Shown here: positions 17,193 to 25,210 of the stretch, piece by piece
How positions within the stretch are numbered: the stretch's first letter is position 1
Layout: each line of letters starts with the position of its first letter
Origin: Actinobacteria bacterium UBA2279
Lineage (GTDB): Bacteria > Actinomycetota > Coriobacteriia > Anaerosomatales > Anaerosomataceae
Length of the DNA: 64,000 nucleotides
NCBI GenBank assembly: GCA_002347365.1
Contig: DDWT01000033.1
Coordinates: 62,001-126,000 of the forward strand
Reading direction: 5' to 3'
Program-made: the position numbers and the translations under genes
The notes under the pieces: generated by a model
Databases searched by the model: none
What the model was told of the DNA's origin: nothing
Seen by the model: the letters and a program-made list of their open reading frames with translations, nothing else

Positions 17193-17894
17193 GTGCTCAA
17201 GGCGATATTCTTCGATGTCGGTAACACTCTTCTCTACCCGTACCCGAGTGTGTCCGAGGTGTGCCGTCAGGTGCTTGCGGATGCGGGGCACACGCACGAT
17301 CTAGAGGCGATCGACAGTCTAATGCCCCTGGTCGACGCGTATTACGAGGATCGATATCGCGCTGATGATACGTTCTGGACCGACGAGGAAGAGACGTCGG
17401 GAGTCTGGGTCGGCATGTACTCACTGCTCTGCCGCAAACTGGGTATCGAGGAGAGTGCTGCCGTTTTGGCGCGACGGGTCTACGACGAGTTCGGCAGAAT
17501 CGATCGCTGGCGCCTGTATGACGATGTCACTCCGGCGTTCGCTCGGTTGCGTGAACGGGGCCTGAGGCTGGGCATCATCTCGAACTGGGATCGACGCCTC
17601 GTACGCCTGATGGACGGGCTCGGTCTGGCTCCCTATCTGGACTCGGTGATCTCCTCGGCAGACATCGGCCTGCGTAAGCCCGACCCCCGCATCTTCGAGC
17701 TGGCGTGCCGGGAACTCGAAGTCGATCCGGGAGAGGCGGCCCACGTCGGCGATCATCACTACGCTGACGTGCTGGGAGCACGTGCTGTGGGGATGCATGC
17801 AGTGCTGGTTGACCGTCACGGTGTCGGTGCGGCACTCGTCGGTCCGCAACCGATACGGAGTTTCGACGATATCGAGAGCGCGCTCGGACTCTAG
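17193..17894 (+). CDS. HAD-superfamily hydrolase, subfamily IA
   Basis: A 233-residue haloacid-dehalogenase-like phosphatase. Motif I is FFDVGNTLL; here the second Asp of the usual DxD is replaced by Asn (DVGNT), as in some HAD-IA members. Motif II is LGIISNWD, motif III Lys in RKPDPRIFE, motif IV HVGDHHYADVLGA. The cap domain covers about residues 18-110. GTG start at 17193, six bases after the nitroreductase stop. Likely a small-metabolite phosphatase; substrate unknown. Confidence 0.87.
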   Translation: MLKAIFFDVGNTLLYPYPSVSEVCRQVLADAGHTHDLEAIDSLMPLVDAYYEDRYRADDTFWTDEEETSGVWVGMYSLLCRKLGIEESAAVLARRVYDEFGRIDRWRLYDDVTPAFARLRERGLRLGIISNWDRRLVRLMDGLGLAPYLDSVISSADIGLRKPDPRIFELACRELEVDPGEAAHVGDHHYADVLGARAVGMHAVLVDRHGVGAALVGPQPIRSFDDIESALGL

Positions 17895-17923
17895 CACCGG
17901 TGGTCGAGGGGTCTGAGCAGCGG

Positions 17924-17952
17924 TATCATGCTAAGGAGCGCCGTGCGGCGCT
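17924..17952 (+). promoter_or_regulatory. Candidate -10 box and leader hairpin before ubiD
   Basis: TATCAT (17924-17929) could be a -10 box with a poor TGGTCG at -35 spacing. An inverted repeat AGCGCCG-TG-CGGCGCT (17937-17952) follows and would sit at the start of the transcript, 20 bases before the ubiD ATG. Confidence 0.3.
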
Positions 17953-17972
17953 GACTTTCCGAGGGAGGGCAC

Positions 17973-19463
17973 ATGGCCTTTAGCGACCTGCGTGACTTCA
18001 TTTCGCTGCTGGAGAGCAAGGGGCAGCTGAAGCGCATATCCGCCGAGGTCGATCCGTATCTGGAGATCGGCGAGATCACCGATCGTGTGAGCAAGGCGGT
18101 GGGTCCGGCGCTGCTGTTCGAGAATCCGGTGAACCGTGCGACTGGCGAGCGGTATTCGATGCCGGTCGTCATCAACCTCATGGGGAGTTATGACCGCATG
18201 GCCTGGGCACTCGGCGTGGACGCCGAGACGGGCACGTGGCGGGATCTTGATGCCAAGGGCAAGCAGCTCATGGACCTGCTGCCGCTGGACATGCCCGCCT
18301 CGATGAAGGGCAAGTTGGATGCGCTGATGGGTCTCAAGGACCTGGCCGGTGCCGGTGCCAGAGAGGTGAAGGCAGCCAAGGCCGAGTGTCAGCAAATCGT
18401 GCTCCGCGGCGATGACGTCGATCTAACGAAGCTTCCGGTACTCACCACATGGCCAGAGGACGGCGGTCCGTTCGTGACGCTTCCGCTCGTGGTCACTCGA
18501 AGCCTGAAAGGCAAGCCGAACGTCGGTATGTATCGGCTCCAGGTCTTCGACCGTAGCACCACAGGGCTGCACATTCACGAGCATCATGACGGTGCCAAGA
18601 ACATGCGTGAATGGGAGGCGGCGGGGGAGGCCCGGATGCCGGTGTCAGTGGCGCTGGGAGCGGATCCGGCAACGATATTCGCGGCCACTGCGCCCGCTCC
18701 GCCGATCATCGATGAATACCTGCTCTCCGGGATCCTCCGTGGCGAGAGCGTCGAGGTCGTGAAGTGTGTGACCAACGACCTGCTCGTACCGGCCCATGCG
18801 GAGATCGTTCTTGAGGGTTACGTTGAGATCGGGGAGACGCGTTGGGAAGGTCCGTTTGGTGACCATACGGGCTACTACTCGCTCGCGGACGACTTCCCGG
18901 TCTTTCACGTCGAGGCGATCACGATGCGCAAGGACGCAATATACCCGACGACGATCGTCGGTCAGCCGCCCATGGAGGACTGCTACATGGGGAAGGCGAC
19001 CGAACGTCTCTTCCTGCCGGTCATCCGCGCGATGATGCCTGAGGTCGTTGACTACGATCTGCCTTTGGAGGGCGTCTTCCACAACTGCGTGATCTTCCAG
19101 ATCAAGAAGGAGTTCGCCGGACAAGCGTTTCGGGTGATGAATTTCGCCTGGTCCATGGGTCAGATGATGTTCACGAAGTACGTCATCGTCGTGGACGAGG
19201 AGGTCGACTGTCACAACTACTCCGAGGTCGCCTGGCGATGCTTCAACAATGTCGACCCGAGCAGGGACATCCTGATGAGCAAGGGGCCGCTCGACCGACT
19301 CGACCACAGCAGCAACCTCGAGAGCTTCGGCTACAAGATGGGTATCGACGCCACCCGGCCGCTGCCGGGCGAAGGACACACGCGCGAGTGGCCCGAGCCG
19401 ATGAAGATGACTCCCGAGGTCAAGGCGCGCGTGAATGCGATGTGGGGCGAGCTCGGCCTGTGA
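17973..19463 (+). CDS. ubiD: UbiD-family prenylated-FMN decarboxylase (menaquinone pathway)
   Basis: A 496-residue UbiD-type decarboxylase. It needs prenylated FMN made by UbiX, encoded two genes downstream. The conserved active-site loop reads WEGPFGDHTGYYS, the same form as Escherichia coli UbiD. Length matches the family. ATG 17973 follows GAGGGAGGG. Its stop overlaps the prenyltransferase start by four bases. In organisms using the futalosine route to menaquinone, a UbiD/UbiA/UbiX trio carries out the late aromatic prenylation and decarboxylation steps (MqnL, MqnP, MqnM); no mqnA-E genes are visible here to confirm this. Confidence 0.93.
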   Translation: MAFSDLRDFISLLESKGQLKRISAEVDPYLEIGEITDRVSKAVGPALLFENPVNRATGERYSMPVVINLMGSYDRMAWALGVDAETGTWRDLDAKGKQLMDLLPLDMPASMKGKLDALMGLKDLAGAGAREVKAAKAECQQIVLRGDDVDLTKLPVLTTWPEDGGPFVTLPLVVTRSLKGKPNVGMYRLQVFDRSTTGLHIHEHHDGAKNMREWEAAGEARMPVSVALGADPATIFAATAPAPPIIDEYLLSGILRGESVEVVKCVTNDLLVPAHAEIVLEGYVEIGETRWEGPFGDHTGYYSLADDFPVFHVEAITMRKDAIYPTTIVGQPPMEDCYMGKATERLFLPVIRAMMPEVVDYDLPLEGVFHNCVIFQIKKEFAGQAFRVMNFAWSMGQMMFTKYVIVVDEEVDCHNYSEVAWRCFNNVDPSRDILMSKGPLDRLDHSSNLESFGYKMGIDATRPLPGEGHTREWPEPMKMTPEVKARVNAMWGELGL

Positions 19464-20329
19464 GCAAGGCTGCCGAGAAGATACGGGTACTGCTCGAACT
19501 TGTGAAGTTCGAGCACTCGATCTTTGCGCTGCCATACGCGTATCTCGGAGCGCTCTATGCGGCCTCACCGGGTTGGCCATCGCTGTCGGACCTCATCTGG
19601 ATCACCGTCGCGATGGTTGGTGCTCGCAGCTTCGCGTTCGTTGTGAATCGCGCGGCCGACAAGGAGATCGACGCTCGCAATCCCCGCACCGCAGGGCGCG
19701 CGATCCCTGCTGGGCTCATCAAGGCATGGGAGTTGTGGCTCTTTGCCGTCGTGGTCCTTGCGGCGTTCCTGCTCTCGGTATGGCAGCTACATCCAATCAC
19801 CCGCTGGCTATGGCCCGTGGTGCTCGCAGCCTTCCTCATCTACCCCTACACGAAGAGGTTCACGCCACTGTGCCACTACTGGCTGGGAATCTGTCTGGGG
19901 TTGGCACCGATCGGTGCCTGGGTTGCAGTATCCGGGAGGATTTCGGATGCCGCACCGTGGGTCCTCGGCGCGGCCGTGGCACTATGGACCGCCGGGTTCG
20001 ACATCATCTACGCGACCCAAGACGTCGAGTGCGACATCCGTGACGGCGTCCATTCGATGCCGGCTGACCTGGGGATCGCACCGGCGCTTGTGCAGACGCG
20101 TGTCACACACGTGCTGACCATCGGGCTGCTCGTGGTCGGCGGTGTTCTTGTTTCCGCGGGTTGGCCCTGGTACGCGGGGGTATGTGTGGCTGCAGGTCTG
20201 CTGTGGTATGAGAACAGCATCGTGACGTCCGAGGATCTCTCGCGTGTCAACGCTGCATTCTTCACCGTGAACGGCATCATTGCAGTGATCGTCTTCGTCG
20301 GTGCGCTCGTGGACCGTTGCCTTGCCTAG
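19460..20329 (+). CDS. UbiA-family prenyltransferase (MqnP/UbiA-like)
   Basis: A 289-residue, roughly eight-helix membrane enzyme that attaches a polyprenyl chain to an aromatic acid. The first Asp-rich motif is NRAADKEIDARNPRT (near residues 55-69) and the second is DIIYATQDVECDIRDG, both needed for Mg-diphosphate binding. GTG 19460 overlaps the ubiD stop (GTGA). It is followed 13 bases later by ubiX, so all three form one operon. Most likely substrate is the aromatic menaquinone precursor. Confidence 0.92.
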   Translation: MSKAAEKIRVLLELVKFEHSIFALPYAYLGALYAASPGWPSLSDLIWITVAMVGARSFAFVVNRAADKEIDARNPRTAGRAIPAGLIKAWELWLFAVVVLAAFLLSVWQLHPITRWLWPVVLAAFLIYPYTKRFTPLCHYWLGICLGLAPIGAWVAVSGRISDAAPWVLGAAVALWTAGFDIIYATQDVECDIRDGVHSMPADLGIAPALVQTRVTHVLTIGLLVVGGVLVSAGWPWYAGVCVAAGLLWYENSIVTSEDLSRVNAAFFTVNGIIAVIVFVGALVDRCLA

Positions 20330-20342
20330 GGAAGAGGGGCCC

Positions 20343-20939
20343 ATGAAACACTTCATCGTTGTCATCACCGGAGCCTCCGGATCGGCATATGGGATGCGCC
20401 TGGTCGAACAGCTGCTGGTGTCAGGTGCTGAGGTCACGCTGATCTTCACACGGACCGGCGCCGAGGTGAGTGCGTACGAACTCGGGTTCAGACTGCCTGA
20501 GTCGGGCGCGCGGGACGCTGTGATGCGCTTCCTCGAAGTGCGTCCCGACCTGCCATTGCGCGTCATCCCGAATGACGATCTCTTCGATGCTGTGGCCTCG
20601 GGCTCGAGCCCTGTCGATGGCATGATCGTATGCCCTGCGTCAATGGGTTTCGTAGGCTCTGTGGCCAGTGGCCTTGCTTCGGACCTGGCGGAACGCGCTG
20701 CCGACGTCATGCTGAAGGAGCGCCGTCCACTGGTGCTCGTGCCGCGTGAGACACCGTTGAATCTGATACATCTACGCAATCTGACCGCTCTTGCCGAGGC
20801 TGGCGCGATCATCCTGCCGGCGATGCCGGCGTTCTATACACGTCCGGAGAGTCTGGACGACATGGTCAATTTCGTCGTGGGCAAAGCGCTGGACGTGCTC
20901 GGAGTCGAGCACGAACTGTTTCCTCGATGGCGCGAGTGA
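20343..20939 (+). CDS. ubiX: UbiX flavin prenyltransferase
   Basis: A 198-residue UbiX protein, which joins dimethylallyl phosphate to FMN to make the UbiD cofactor. The N-terminal flavin-binding VVITGASGSAYGMRL and the later VCPASMGFVGSVASGLASDL and VLVPRETPLNLIHLRNL are family hallmarks. ATG 20343 follows AGGGAAGAGGGG; an upstream in-frame alternative at 20301 lies inside the preceding gene. Third gene of the UbiD-UbiA-UbiX operon. Confidence 0.94.
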   Translation: MKHFIVVITGASGSAYGMRLVEQLLVSGAEVTLIFTRTGAEVSAYELGFRLPESGARDAVMRFLEVRPDLPLRVIPNDDLFDAVASGSSPVDGMIVCPASMGFVGSVASGLASDLAERAADVMLKERRPLVLVPRETPLNLIHLRNLTALAEAGAIILPAMPAFYTRPESLDDMVNFVVGKALDVLGVEHELFPRWRE

Positions 20940-20950
20940 CCGCCCGAAGG

Positions 20951-20980
20951 TTGACGGGAACCAGCGTTCGGTAGCACAAT
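20951..20980 (+). promoter_or_regulatory. Candidate promoter for the 50-residue gene
   Basis: TTGACG (20951-20956) and CACAAT (20975-20980) are 18 bases apart in the 114-base gap after ubiX. A transcript starting near 20987 would have a roughly 67-base leader containing short AGCAG/GTAG repeats before the ribosome-binding site. Confidence 0.35.
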
Positions 20981-21053
20981 CAGGCTGTCAACAGGGTTCT
21001 TCGCAGCAGCACCACAGTCGTAGCAGTAGTCGTAGAAGCAGAAGGAGAACACA

Positions 21054-21206
21054 ATGACCCTGGCTCAGGCGCGCAAGCGCTTCCCCCTCGTGCCCCGCGA
21101 TATCCTGAAGTGGGCACTCGAGAACATCTCTGATCCTCGTGACCTGGAAGTCGGGTTGTACCGGCTCGACCAGGCCCGGCAGATTCAGGTGAAGTACGGC
21201 GTCTAG
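21054..21206 (+). CDS. Small 50-residue protein, function unknown
   Basis: ATG 21054 with AAGGAG (21042-21047) opens a 50-codon frame ending TAG 21206. The product starts MTLAQARKRFPLV and ends ARQIQVKYGV; it has charged residues in a helical pattern (ILKWALENI, DPRDLEVGLYRLDQ) and no membrane segment or Cys. A promoter-like sequence lies upstream and a strong terminator downstream (21307), so it looks like a true single-gene unit. I do not recognise the family. It could be a small regulatory or adaptor protein. Confidence 0.6.
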   Translation: MTLAQARKRFPLVPRDILKWALENISDPRDLEVGLYRLDQARQIQVKYGV

Positions 21207-21306
21207 TAGTCCCAACGTGCGCAGTCTGGCTGGGTGCTCTCTCCGTCGCAACCCTCCTTCCTCCCCCTCGCCGCGGTGATATCCGGCCAGAGGCGCGCAA
21301 GATCGA

Positions 21307-21343
21307 GGGCCCGTCCCTGCCCCGGGACGGGCCCTTCTGCTTT
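21307..21343. terminator. Terminator between the small gene and tRNA-Cys
   Basis: GGGCCCGTCCC (21307-21317) and GGGACGGGCCC (21324-21334) form a perfect 11-base stem with a six-base loop, followed on the plus strand by TTCTGCTTT. It lies between convergent units, so it may also stop tRNA transcription from the minus strand, although the T-run is better on the plus strand. Confidence 0.8.
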
Positions 21344-21345
21344 AC

Positions 21346-21419
21346 TGGAGGCGACGCCCGGATTCGAACCGGGGATAAGGGCTTTGCAGGCCCCTGCCTT
21401 GCCACTTGGCCACGTCGCC
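21346..21419 (-). tRNA. tRNA-Cys(GCA)
   Basis: Read on the minus strand, the sequence folds as a cloverleaf: acceptor GGCGACG/CGTCGCC, TTCGAATC T loop and anticodon loop CTGCAAA giving anticodon GCA for cysteine. The 3' CCA is encoded (21346-21348). Length is 74 bases. It lies downstream of tRNA-Gly on the same strand, with a hairpin between. Confidence 0.95.
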
Positions 21420-21457
21420 ATCTTGTTTGGCGCTAGGAAGCGCCTGTCAAGCAAAGA

Positions 21458-21500
21458 AGGTCGGCCAGGAGGGCTTGCATGATGCCCCTTGGGCCGACCT
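21458..21500 (-). terminator. Hairpin/terminator after tRNA-Gly
   Basis: AGGTCGGCC (21458-21466) pairs with GGCCGACCT (21492-21500), with further partial pairing inside. On the minus strand it follows tRNA-Gly and is succeeded by TTCTTTGCTTG, consistent with a terminator or processing hairpin between the two tRNAs. Confidence 0.55.
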
Positions 21501-21512
21501 CCGAAGTGTCGA

Positions 21513-21588
21513 TGGAGCGGACGACGGGATTCGAACCCGCGACCCCAACCTTGGCAAGGTTGTGCTCTACCAGCTGAGCCACGTCCGC
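21513..21588 (-). tRNA. tRNA-Gly(GCC)
   Basis: Minus-strand cloverleaf: acceptor GCGGACG/CGTCCGC, D arm with GGTAGAGC, anticodon stem CAACC/GGTTG and loop TTGCCAA giving GCC for glycine, T loop TTCGAATC, encoded CCA (21513-21515). Length is 76 bases. Confidence 0.95.
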
Positions 21589-21727
21589 GCGCAAGGGGTA
21601 GTCTACCAATGGGTATGGGGCGGTGCAAGGAGGAATTCTCTGGGTTTCGGATTGTATCTCAAATTGGACTGGCGCATTCGCGGTGTCCTGCTACAATAGT
21701 CGTCGCCGTCCTGAAGGACGCATGTAC

Positions 21728-21802
21728 GGGCGCTTAGCTCAGTGGGAGAGCACTTCCTCGACGCGGAAGGGGTCATAGGTTCAAATCCTATAGCGCCCAC
21801 CA
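21728..21802 (+). tRNA. tRNA-Val(GAC) with atypical anticodon loop
   Basis: Plus-strand cloverleaf: acceptor GGGCGCT/AGCGCCC, D arm GCTCAGTGGGAGAGC, anticodon stem CTTCC/GGAAG, T arm ATAGGTTCAAATCCTAT, encoded CCA. The anticodon loop is TCGACGC, so the anticodon is GAC (valine) but position 33 is C instead of the almost universal U, and position 37 is G. TACAAT (21692-21697) upstream may be its -10 box, and a small CGTCC/GGACG hairpin (21707-21720) precedes the tRNA. Confidence 0.88.
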
Positions 21803-21810
21803 CAATGAAT

Positions 21811-21840
21811 CGAGGCCTCGGCGAAAGCCGGGGCCTCGTT
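21811..21840 (+). terminator. Terminator after tRNA-Val
   Basis: CGAGGCCTCGGC and GCCGGGGCCTCG form a 12-base stem (one G-T pair) with a GAAA tetraloop, followed by TTGCATCT. Confidence 0.75.
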
Positions 21841-21953
21841 GCATCTCGCTTGAAGCACGTCGCTCACAAAGCCTCTAATGAGTCCCTCAAGGGCTGCCGA
21901 TATTCGCATCGAAGTCCACACTCTGCCCTGAAATTCCGAGGGAGGTGAGCCGG

Positions 21954-22340
21954 ATGCGCTGTGATCGAGGCTTCACCCTGGTCGAACTCATGGTTGTTGT
22001 TCTCATTGTCGGCATTCTTGTTGCGGTCGCCATTCCTATGTACAACGATGCTGCGGATTCCGCGAAGACGAAGACGTGCTATGCGAATCTGCGAACGTTC
22101 GACGGCGCGGTGGAGCAATGGCGCTCGTCGGACCGAGTCAATTCGCCGACAACTCGCTGGGGCGTACAGACAGACGCGCCGCTCGACGGTGCAGGGTCGC
22201 TTATTGCCGATCTGTCGCCGTTCGTGAAGGACTGTGACAAGGCGGCGTACTGCCCGAAAGGTGGGCAGTACCATGTCACGGTGACCGCGGATGATTGGGT
22301 CGAATTCGTGTGTCATGACCACGGCGATGCCTACCGCTAG
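21954..22340 (+). CDS. Type IV pilin-like protein with class III leader
   Basis: A 128-residue prepilin-type protein. A very short leader MRCDRG precedes the processing site G|FTLVEL, with Glu at mature position 5, followed by a 20-residue hydrophobic helix (MVVVLIVGILVAVAIPMYN). The globular part has four Cys (CYANL, DCDKAAYC, FVCHDHGD) that could form disulfides. ATG 21954 is eight bases after GGAGG. No pilus assembly genes are adjacent; a PilT-like motor is encoded at 49.1 kb. It may be a pilin or a type II-like pseudopilin. Confidence 0.85.
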   Translation: MRCDRGFTLVELMVVVLIVGILVAVAIPMYNDAADSAKTKTCYANLRTFDGAVEQWRSSDRVNSPTTRWGVQTDAPLDGAGSLIADLSPFVKDCDKAAYCPKGGQYHVTVTADDWVEFVCHDHGDAYR

Positions 22341-22392
22341 CGGCGTGCCGCCCGGGATCTGCCACTCGTTGCCCGGCTGAGCATGAGCCGGG

Positions 22393-22421
22393 TTCAGACA
22401 TGTCTGTGCTCACGGTATACT
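22393..22421 (+). promoter_or_regulatory. Candidate promoter with 12-base palindrome
   Basis: TTCAGA (22393-22398) and TATACT (22416-22421) are 17 bases apart, 37 bases before the next gene start. The perfect palindrome CAGACATGTCTG (22395-22406) overlaps the -35 box and could be an operator. A CCCGGCT/AGCCGGG hairpin (22372-22392) directly upstream may terminate the pilin gene. Confidence 0.5.
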
Positions 22422-22457
22422 CGTTCCACAACGCAGCGCGGACGAGAGGAGTGTCCC

Positions 22458-24170
22458 ATGAGAGGTCGCATCAGTTGGACCGTGTGGACGCTTGTGGTCA
22501 TGGCAGTGGTCCTTGCGGCTCCGTGCGCTGTGTCGGCGACCCCGCGAACGGCAGTGTGGCCGGATGGCTCGATTCGCGTTGCGCTGGACGCGCAGCGCAT
22601 CTCGGGCCCGACCCGCTATGACACTGCCGCAGCGATCGCCCGAAGTGCGTACCCCGGCTGGACCGGCGTCTCGCGCGTGATCATCGCGTCCGGGCTGGAT
22701 AGATCACTTGCGGACCCGCTCGCCGCGGGCGGGCTGTGCTGGGCCTACAATGCTCCCTTGTTGCTCGTTGACGGCACAAGCGTTCCTGCGGCAACTCAGG
22801 CCGCACTTCGAGAGATAGTCTCAGCGAACACGACAGTCACAGTGACGATCGTCGGTGGCGGAAGTGCCGTGTCTTCAGCATGCATGAGTTCGCTCGGCCG
22901 GATCGTAGGACCGGGGCGCGTCGAACGGCCCTTCGCCGGCGCGGATCGATTCGCCACCGCAGCGCTGATCGCTCGACGCGTCAGGGCCGTTGCGTCAGTC
23001 GATACCTCGTTGACCCAGGCGGATGTGGCGCTGATAGCGAATGGCGTGAATGGATACTACGATGCGCTCGCTCTGACGGCGGTGAGTGCGGCTACCGGCG
23101 CCCCGGTGGTGTTTGTGACTCGCGATAGCGTTCCCGCGGTCACGGCAGCCGTCTTGCGCGACCTTGCACCTGCCGAGCGTATTGTTGCCGGCGGTGATGC
23201 TGTCGTCTCGGCACGCACGTATGCGACACTGGGCGGCACGGATCGCTGGTACGGTCAGAATCGGTATGCGACCGCGGTGGCGATCGCCGAGAAGAGTATC
23301 GGCCGAGGTTGGCTGGACTCAGAGGCCTTTGGCGTGGCCGCGAATACCCCGGACGCACTCGTCGGGGCTACCCTTTGTGGCAAGGCGAGGATGCCTCTGC
23401 TGTACACGACGCGCAGTCAGGTCAGTCCCGAGGTGGCCCGATTCGCCGAGCGCTATGAGGACGGCATGACATCCTGTCTTGCCTTCGGAGGACCCGTGGT
23501 CGTGGCTGACGATGTCTTGCTCCAGCTGCGCGGAACGCCCGCCCGGCCCGTCATGGTCAATCCGCAGCAGGATGGCGGGGCGACCGCCTACATGCGGGTG
23601 AGCGCGAGTGTGGGCATCAACACCGGCGAATGCCTGCTCTACATAGGGGACACATTGGTGGCGAGCCAGACGGTATCCGCCTACCAGACAGTCGACTTCG
23701 GCAGGATAGCGATGCCAGCGACCGGCGGCACCTTGCGTGTGGTGGCCGCTAATCCGGAAGGACGGTCCGTGGCCAACGAGATCACCATCCGGCGGCTCAC
23801 GTATCCGACCAGCACGTGCATCGTGATCGACAAGTCAGACTTCCGCCTCTACTGGATCAGAGGAGACGAGCTCATCAGGTCGTATCCCATCGCGATCGGT
23901 CGCGGGAGTATGGAAACGCCTGTGGCCATGTGGAAGATCCTCGCCAAGTACTACACCACGCCTACCAGCGTGTATGGTCCGCGCAAGATGCGCCTGTTCC
24001 GGAAGTACGGGAGTAGCTACGTCTACACCGCCTACGCGATCCATGGGACGAACGAACCCTGGGTGATCGGCACGAAGGCCTCACACGGCTGTATTCGCAT
24101 GTACAACAACGACGTGCTCGAACTCTTCCCGCAAGTCCCGCTTGGCACCGTGGTTCAGACGCGCCTGTGA
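22458..24170 (+). CDS. Secreted L,D-transpeptidase with CWB2 cell-wall-binding repeats
   Basis: A 570-residue secreted protein. A signal peptide covers residues 1-27 (ending AVSA). Three CWB2 (putative cell wall binding repeat 2) modules follow, marked by ISGPTRYDTAAAIA, FAGADRFATAALIA and QNRYATAVAIAEK. A short beta domain leads to a C-terminal YkuD catalytic domain (about 450-570) with HGTNEPWVIG and catalytic Cys545 in SHGCIRM. It would cross-link peptidoglycan (3-3 links) or attach proteins while anchored to the wall. I chose ATG 22458 because the mature signal peptide follows directly; the in-frame start at 22383 precedes the predicted promoter. Confidence 0.92.
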   Translation: MRGRISWTVWTLVVMAVVLAAPCAVSATPRTAVWPDGSIRVALDAQRISGPTRYDTAAAIARSAYPGWTGVSRVIIASGLDRSLADPLAAGGLCWAYNAPLLLVDGTSVPAATQAALREIVSANTTVTVTIVGGGSAVSSACMSSLGRIVGPGRVERPFAGADRFATAALIARRVRAVASVDTSLTQADVALIANGVNGYYDALALTAVSAATGAPVVFVTRDSVPAVTAAVLRDLAPAERIVAGGDAVVSARTYATLGGTDRWYGQNRYATAVAIAEKSIGRGWLDSEAFGVAANTPDALVGATLCGKARMPLLYTTRSQVSPEVARFAERYEDGMTSCLAFGGPVVVADDVLLQLRGTPARPVMVNPQQDGGATAYMRVSASVGINTGECLLYIGDTLVASQTVSAYQTVDFGRIAMPATGGTLRVVAANPEGRSVANEITIRRLTYPTSTCIVIDKSDFRLYWIRGDELIRSYPIAIGRGSMETPVAMWKILAKYYTTPTSVYGPRKMRLFRKYGSSYVYTAYAIHGTNEPWVIGTKASHGCIRMYNNDVLELFPQVPLGTVVQTRL

Positions 24171-25118
24171 TCAGGTCGACGGGTCTGGATCGAGCTCTGT
24201 CACCGTGGTGCCTTCCACGATGAAGGTGGCAGCACGCGGCAGCACGCGCGCAGACACGGGTGTGAACCGTGACAGTGTATCTCCGTCAGCCTGCAACGGC
24301 AGCGCAGGATCTGCAATCACTCGGATGTAGCTCGCCGTGTGGATCTCAAGAGCCGGCCGAGCGGGATGGTGACCCATCCGGTCAAGTAGCGCTGCCCAGA
24401 CTGCGGGGATCAGCCCGGCCACACTCTTGGTCTTGACGACAACGACCTCGAAGAGACCATCACGTGCGTTGCTGCTGTGCGTGACCGCGAGATCGAACTG
24501 TATGCGCGCAAGATTGACGAACAATACAGCAATCCCCCGCGTCTTGATCCGGACCCCGTCGAGTTCGAGTTCGAAATCGGCTACCGTGGGCTGGAGGTTC
24601 TGGATCGCGCTGATGATGTAGGCTCCTTCGCCGATCACCGCCTTCAGTTCGCGCGCACCGTCCATGACATCTGCATCAAAGCCCGCGCCGGCGATGATCA
24701 CGAACCCGGAACGGTGCTCCTCGGCAGTGCCTTCCGCGGTGATGAGCTCGCCGAGGTCGATCTGCATCGGCGTCCCGTGCAGAGTCAGCTCAGCCAGCTC
24801 ATGGGTCTCGAGCGGCATCTTCAAGTTGCGCGCGAGCAGGTTGGCGGTCCCGGCGGGATACGCCAGTATCGGTATGTCGGTCCCGCGGAGCGCGTACGCG
24901 ACAGATGAGACCGTCCCGTCTCCGCCGACAGCGACAACGCGGTCATAGTGGTCTGAGTCGCGCACAAGGTGGGCGAGTTCCGCGCCTTCGTTGAGGAATC
25001 GGAGGGTGACTTCTGTGCCGGCCTCTCCAAGACGTCGCACGAAGTCGTAGAGTCCGGGGTCTCCCCAGCCTGAGCGCATGTTTGCGACCATGAGGATGTT
25101 CACAGCGGCCCCCGCCAC
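24171..25118 (-). CDS. Diacylglycerol kinase-like lipid kinase
   Basis: A 315-residue member of the DAGK catalytic-domain (YegS/DgkB) family, with VVAVGGDGTVSSVAYAL and PAGTANLLARNLKMP nucleotide-binding motifs. Such enzymes phosphorylate diacylglycerol or related lipids. The GTG start at 25118 lacks a clear ribosome-binding site; GTG 25103 is an alternative. It converges tail-to-tail with the L,D-transpeptidase gene with no base between the two stops. A second family member lies at 55.2 kb. Confidence 0.87.
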   Translation of the reverse strand: MAGAAVNILMVANMRSGWGDPGLYDFVRRLGEAGTEVTLRFLNEGAELAHLVRDSDHYDRVVAVGGDGTVSSVAYALRGTDIPILAYPAGTANLLARNLKMPLETHELAELTLHGTPMQIDLGELITAEGTAEEHRSGFVIIAGAGFDADVMDGARELKAVIGEGAYIISAIQNLQPTVADFELELDGVRIKTRGIAVLFVNLARIQFDLAVTHSSNARDGLFEVVVVKTKSVAGLIPAVWAALLDRMGHHPARPALEIHTASYIRVIADPALPLQADGDTLSRFTPVSARVLPRAATFIVEGTTVTELDPDPST

Positions 25119-25210
25119 GGTGCGGTCGAAGCCCGACGGGCTTTGGGATACACTCGGTTCTCAACAATGATACGGCATCGGCGAAGTCAGACGAGAGGTC
25201 GGGTGTTTTT

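Noticed and set aside
20995..21050. CRISPR-like or repeat array near the AGCAG/GTAG repeats
   Set aside because: Only short, imperfect trinucleotide-type repeats; no repeat-spacer structure and no cas genes anywhere in the window.
21300..21810. Integration site or prophage remnant at the tRNA cluster
   Set aside because: No integrase, direct repeats of the tRNA ends or atypical genes next to the tRNAs.
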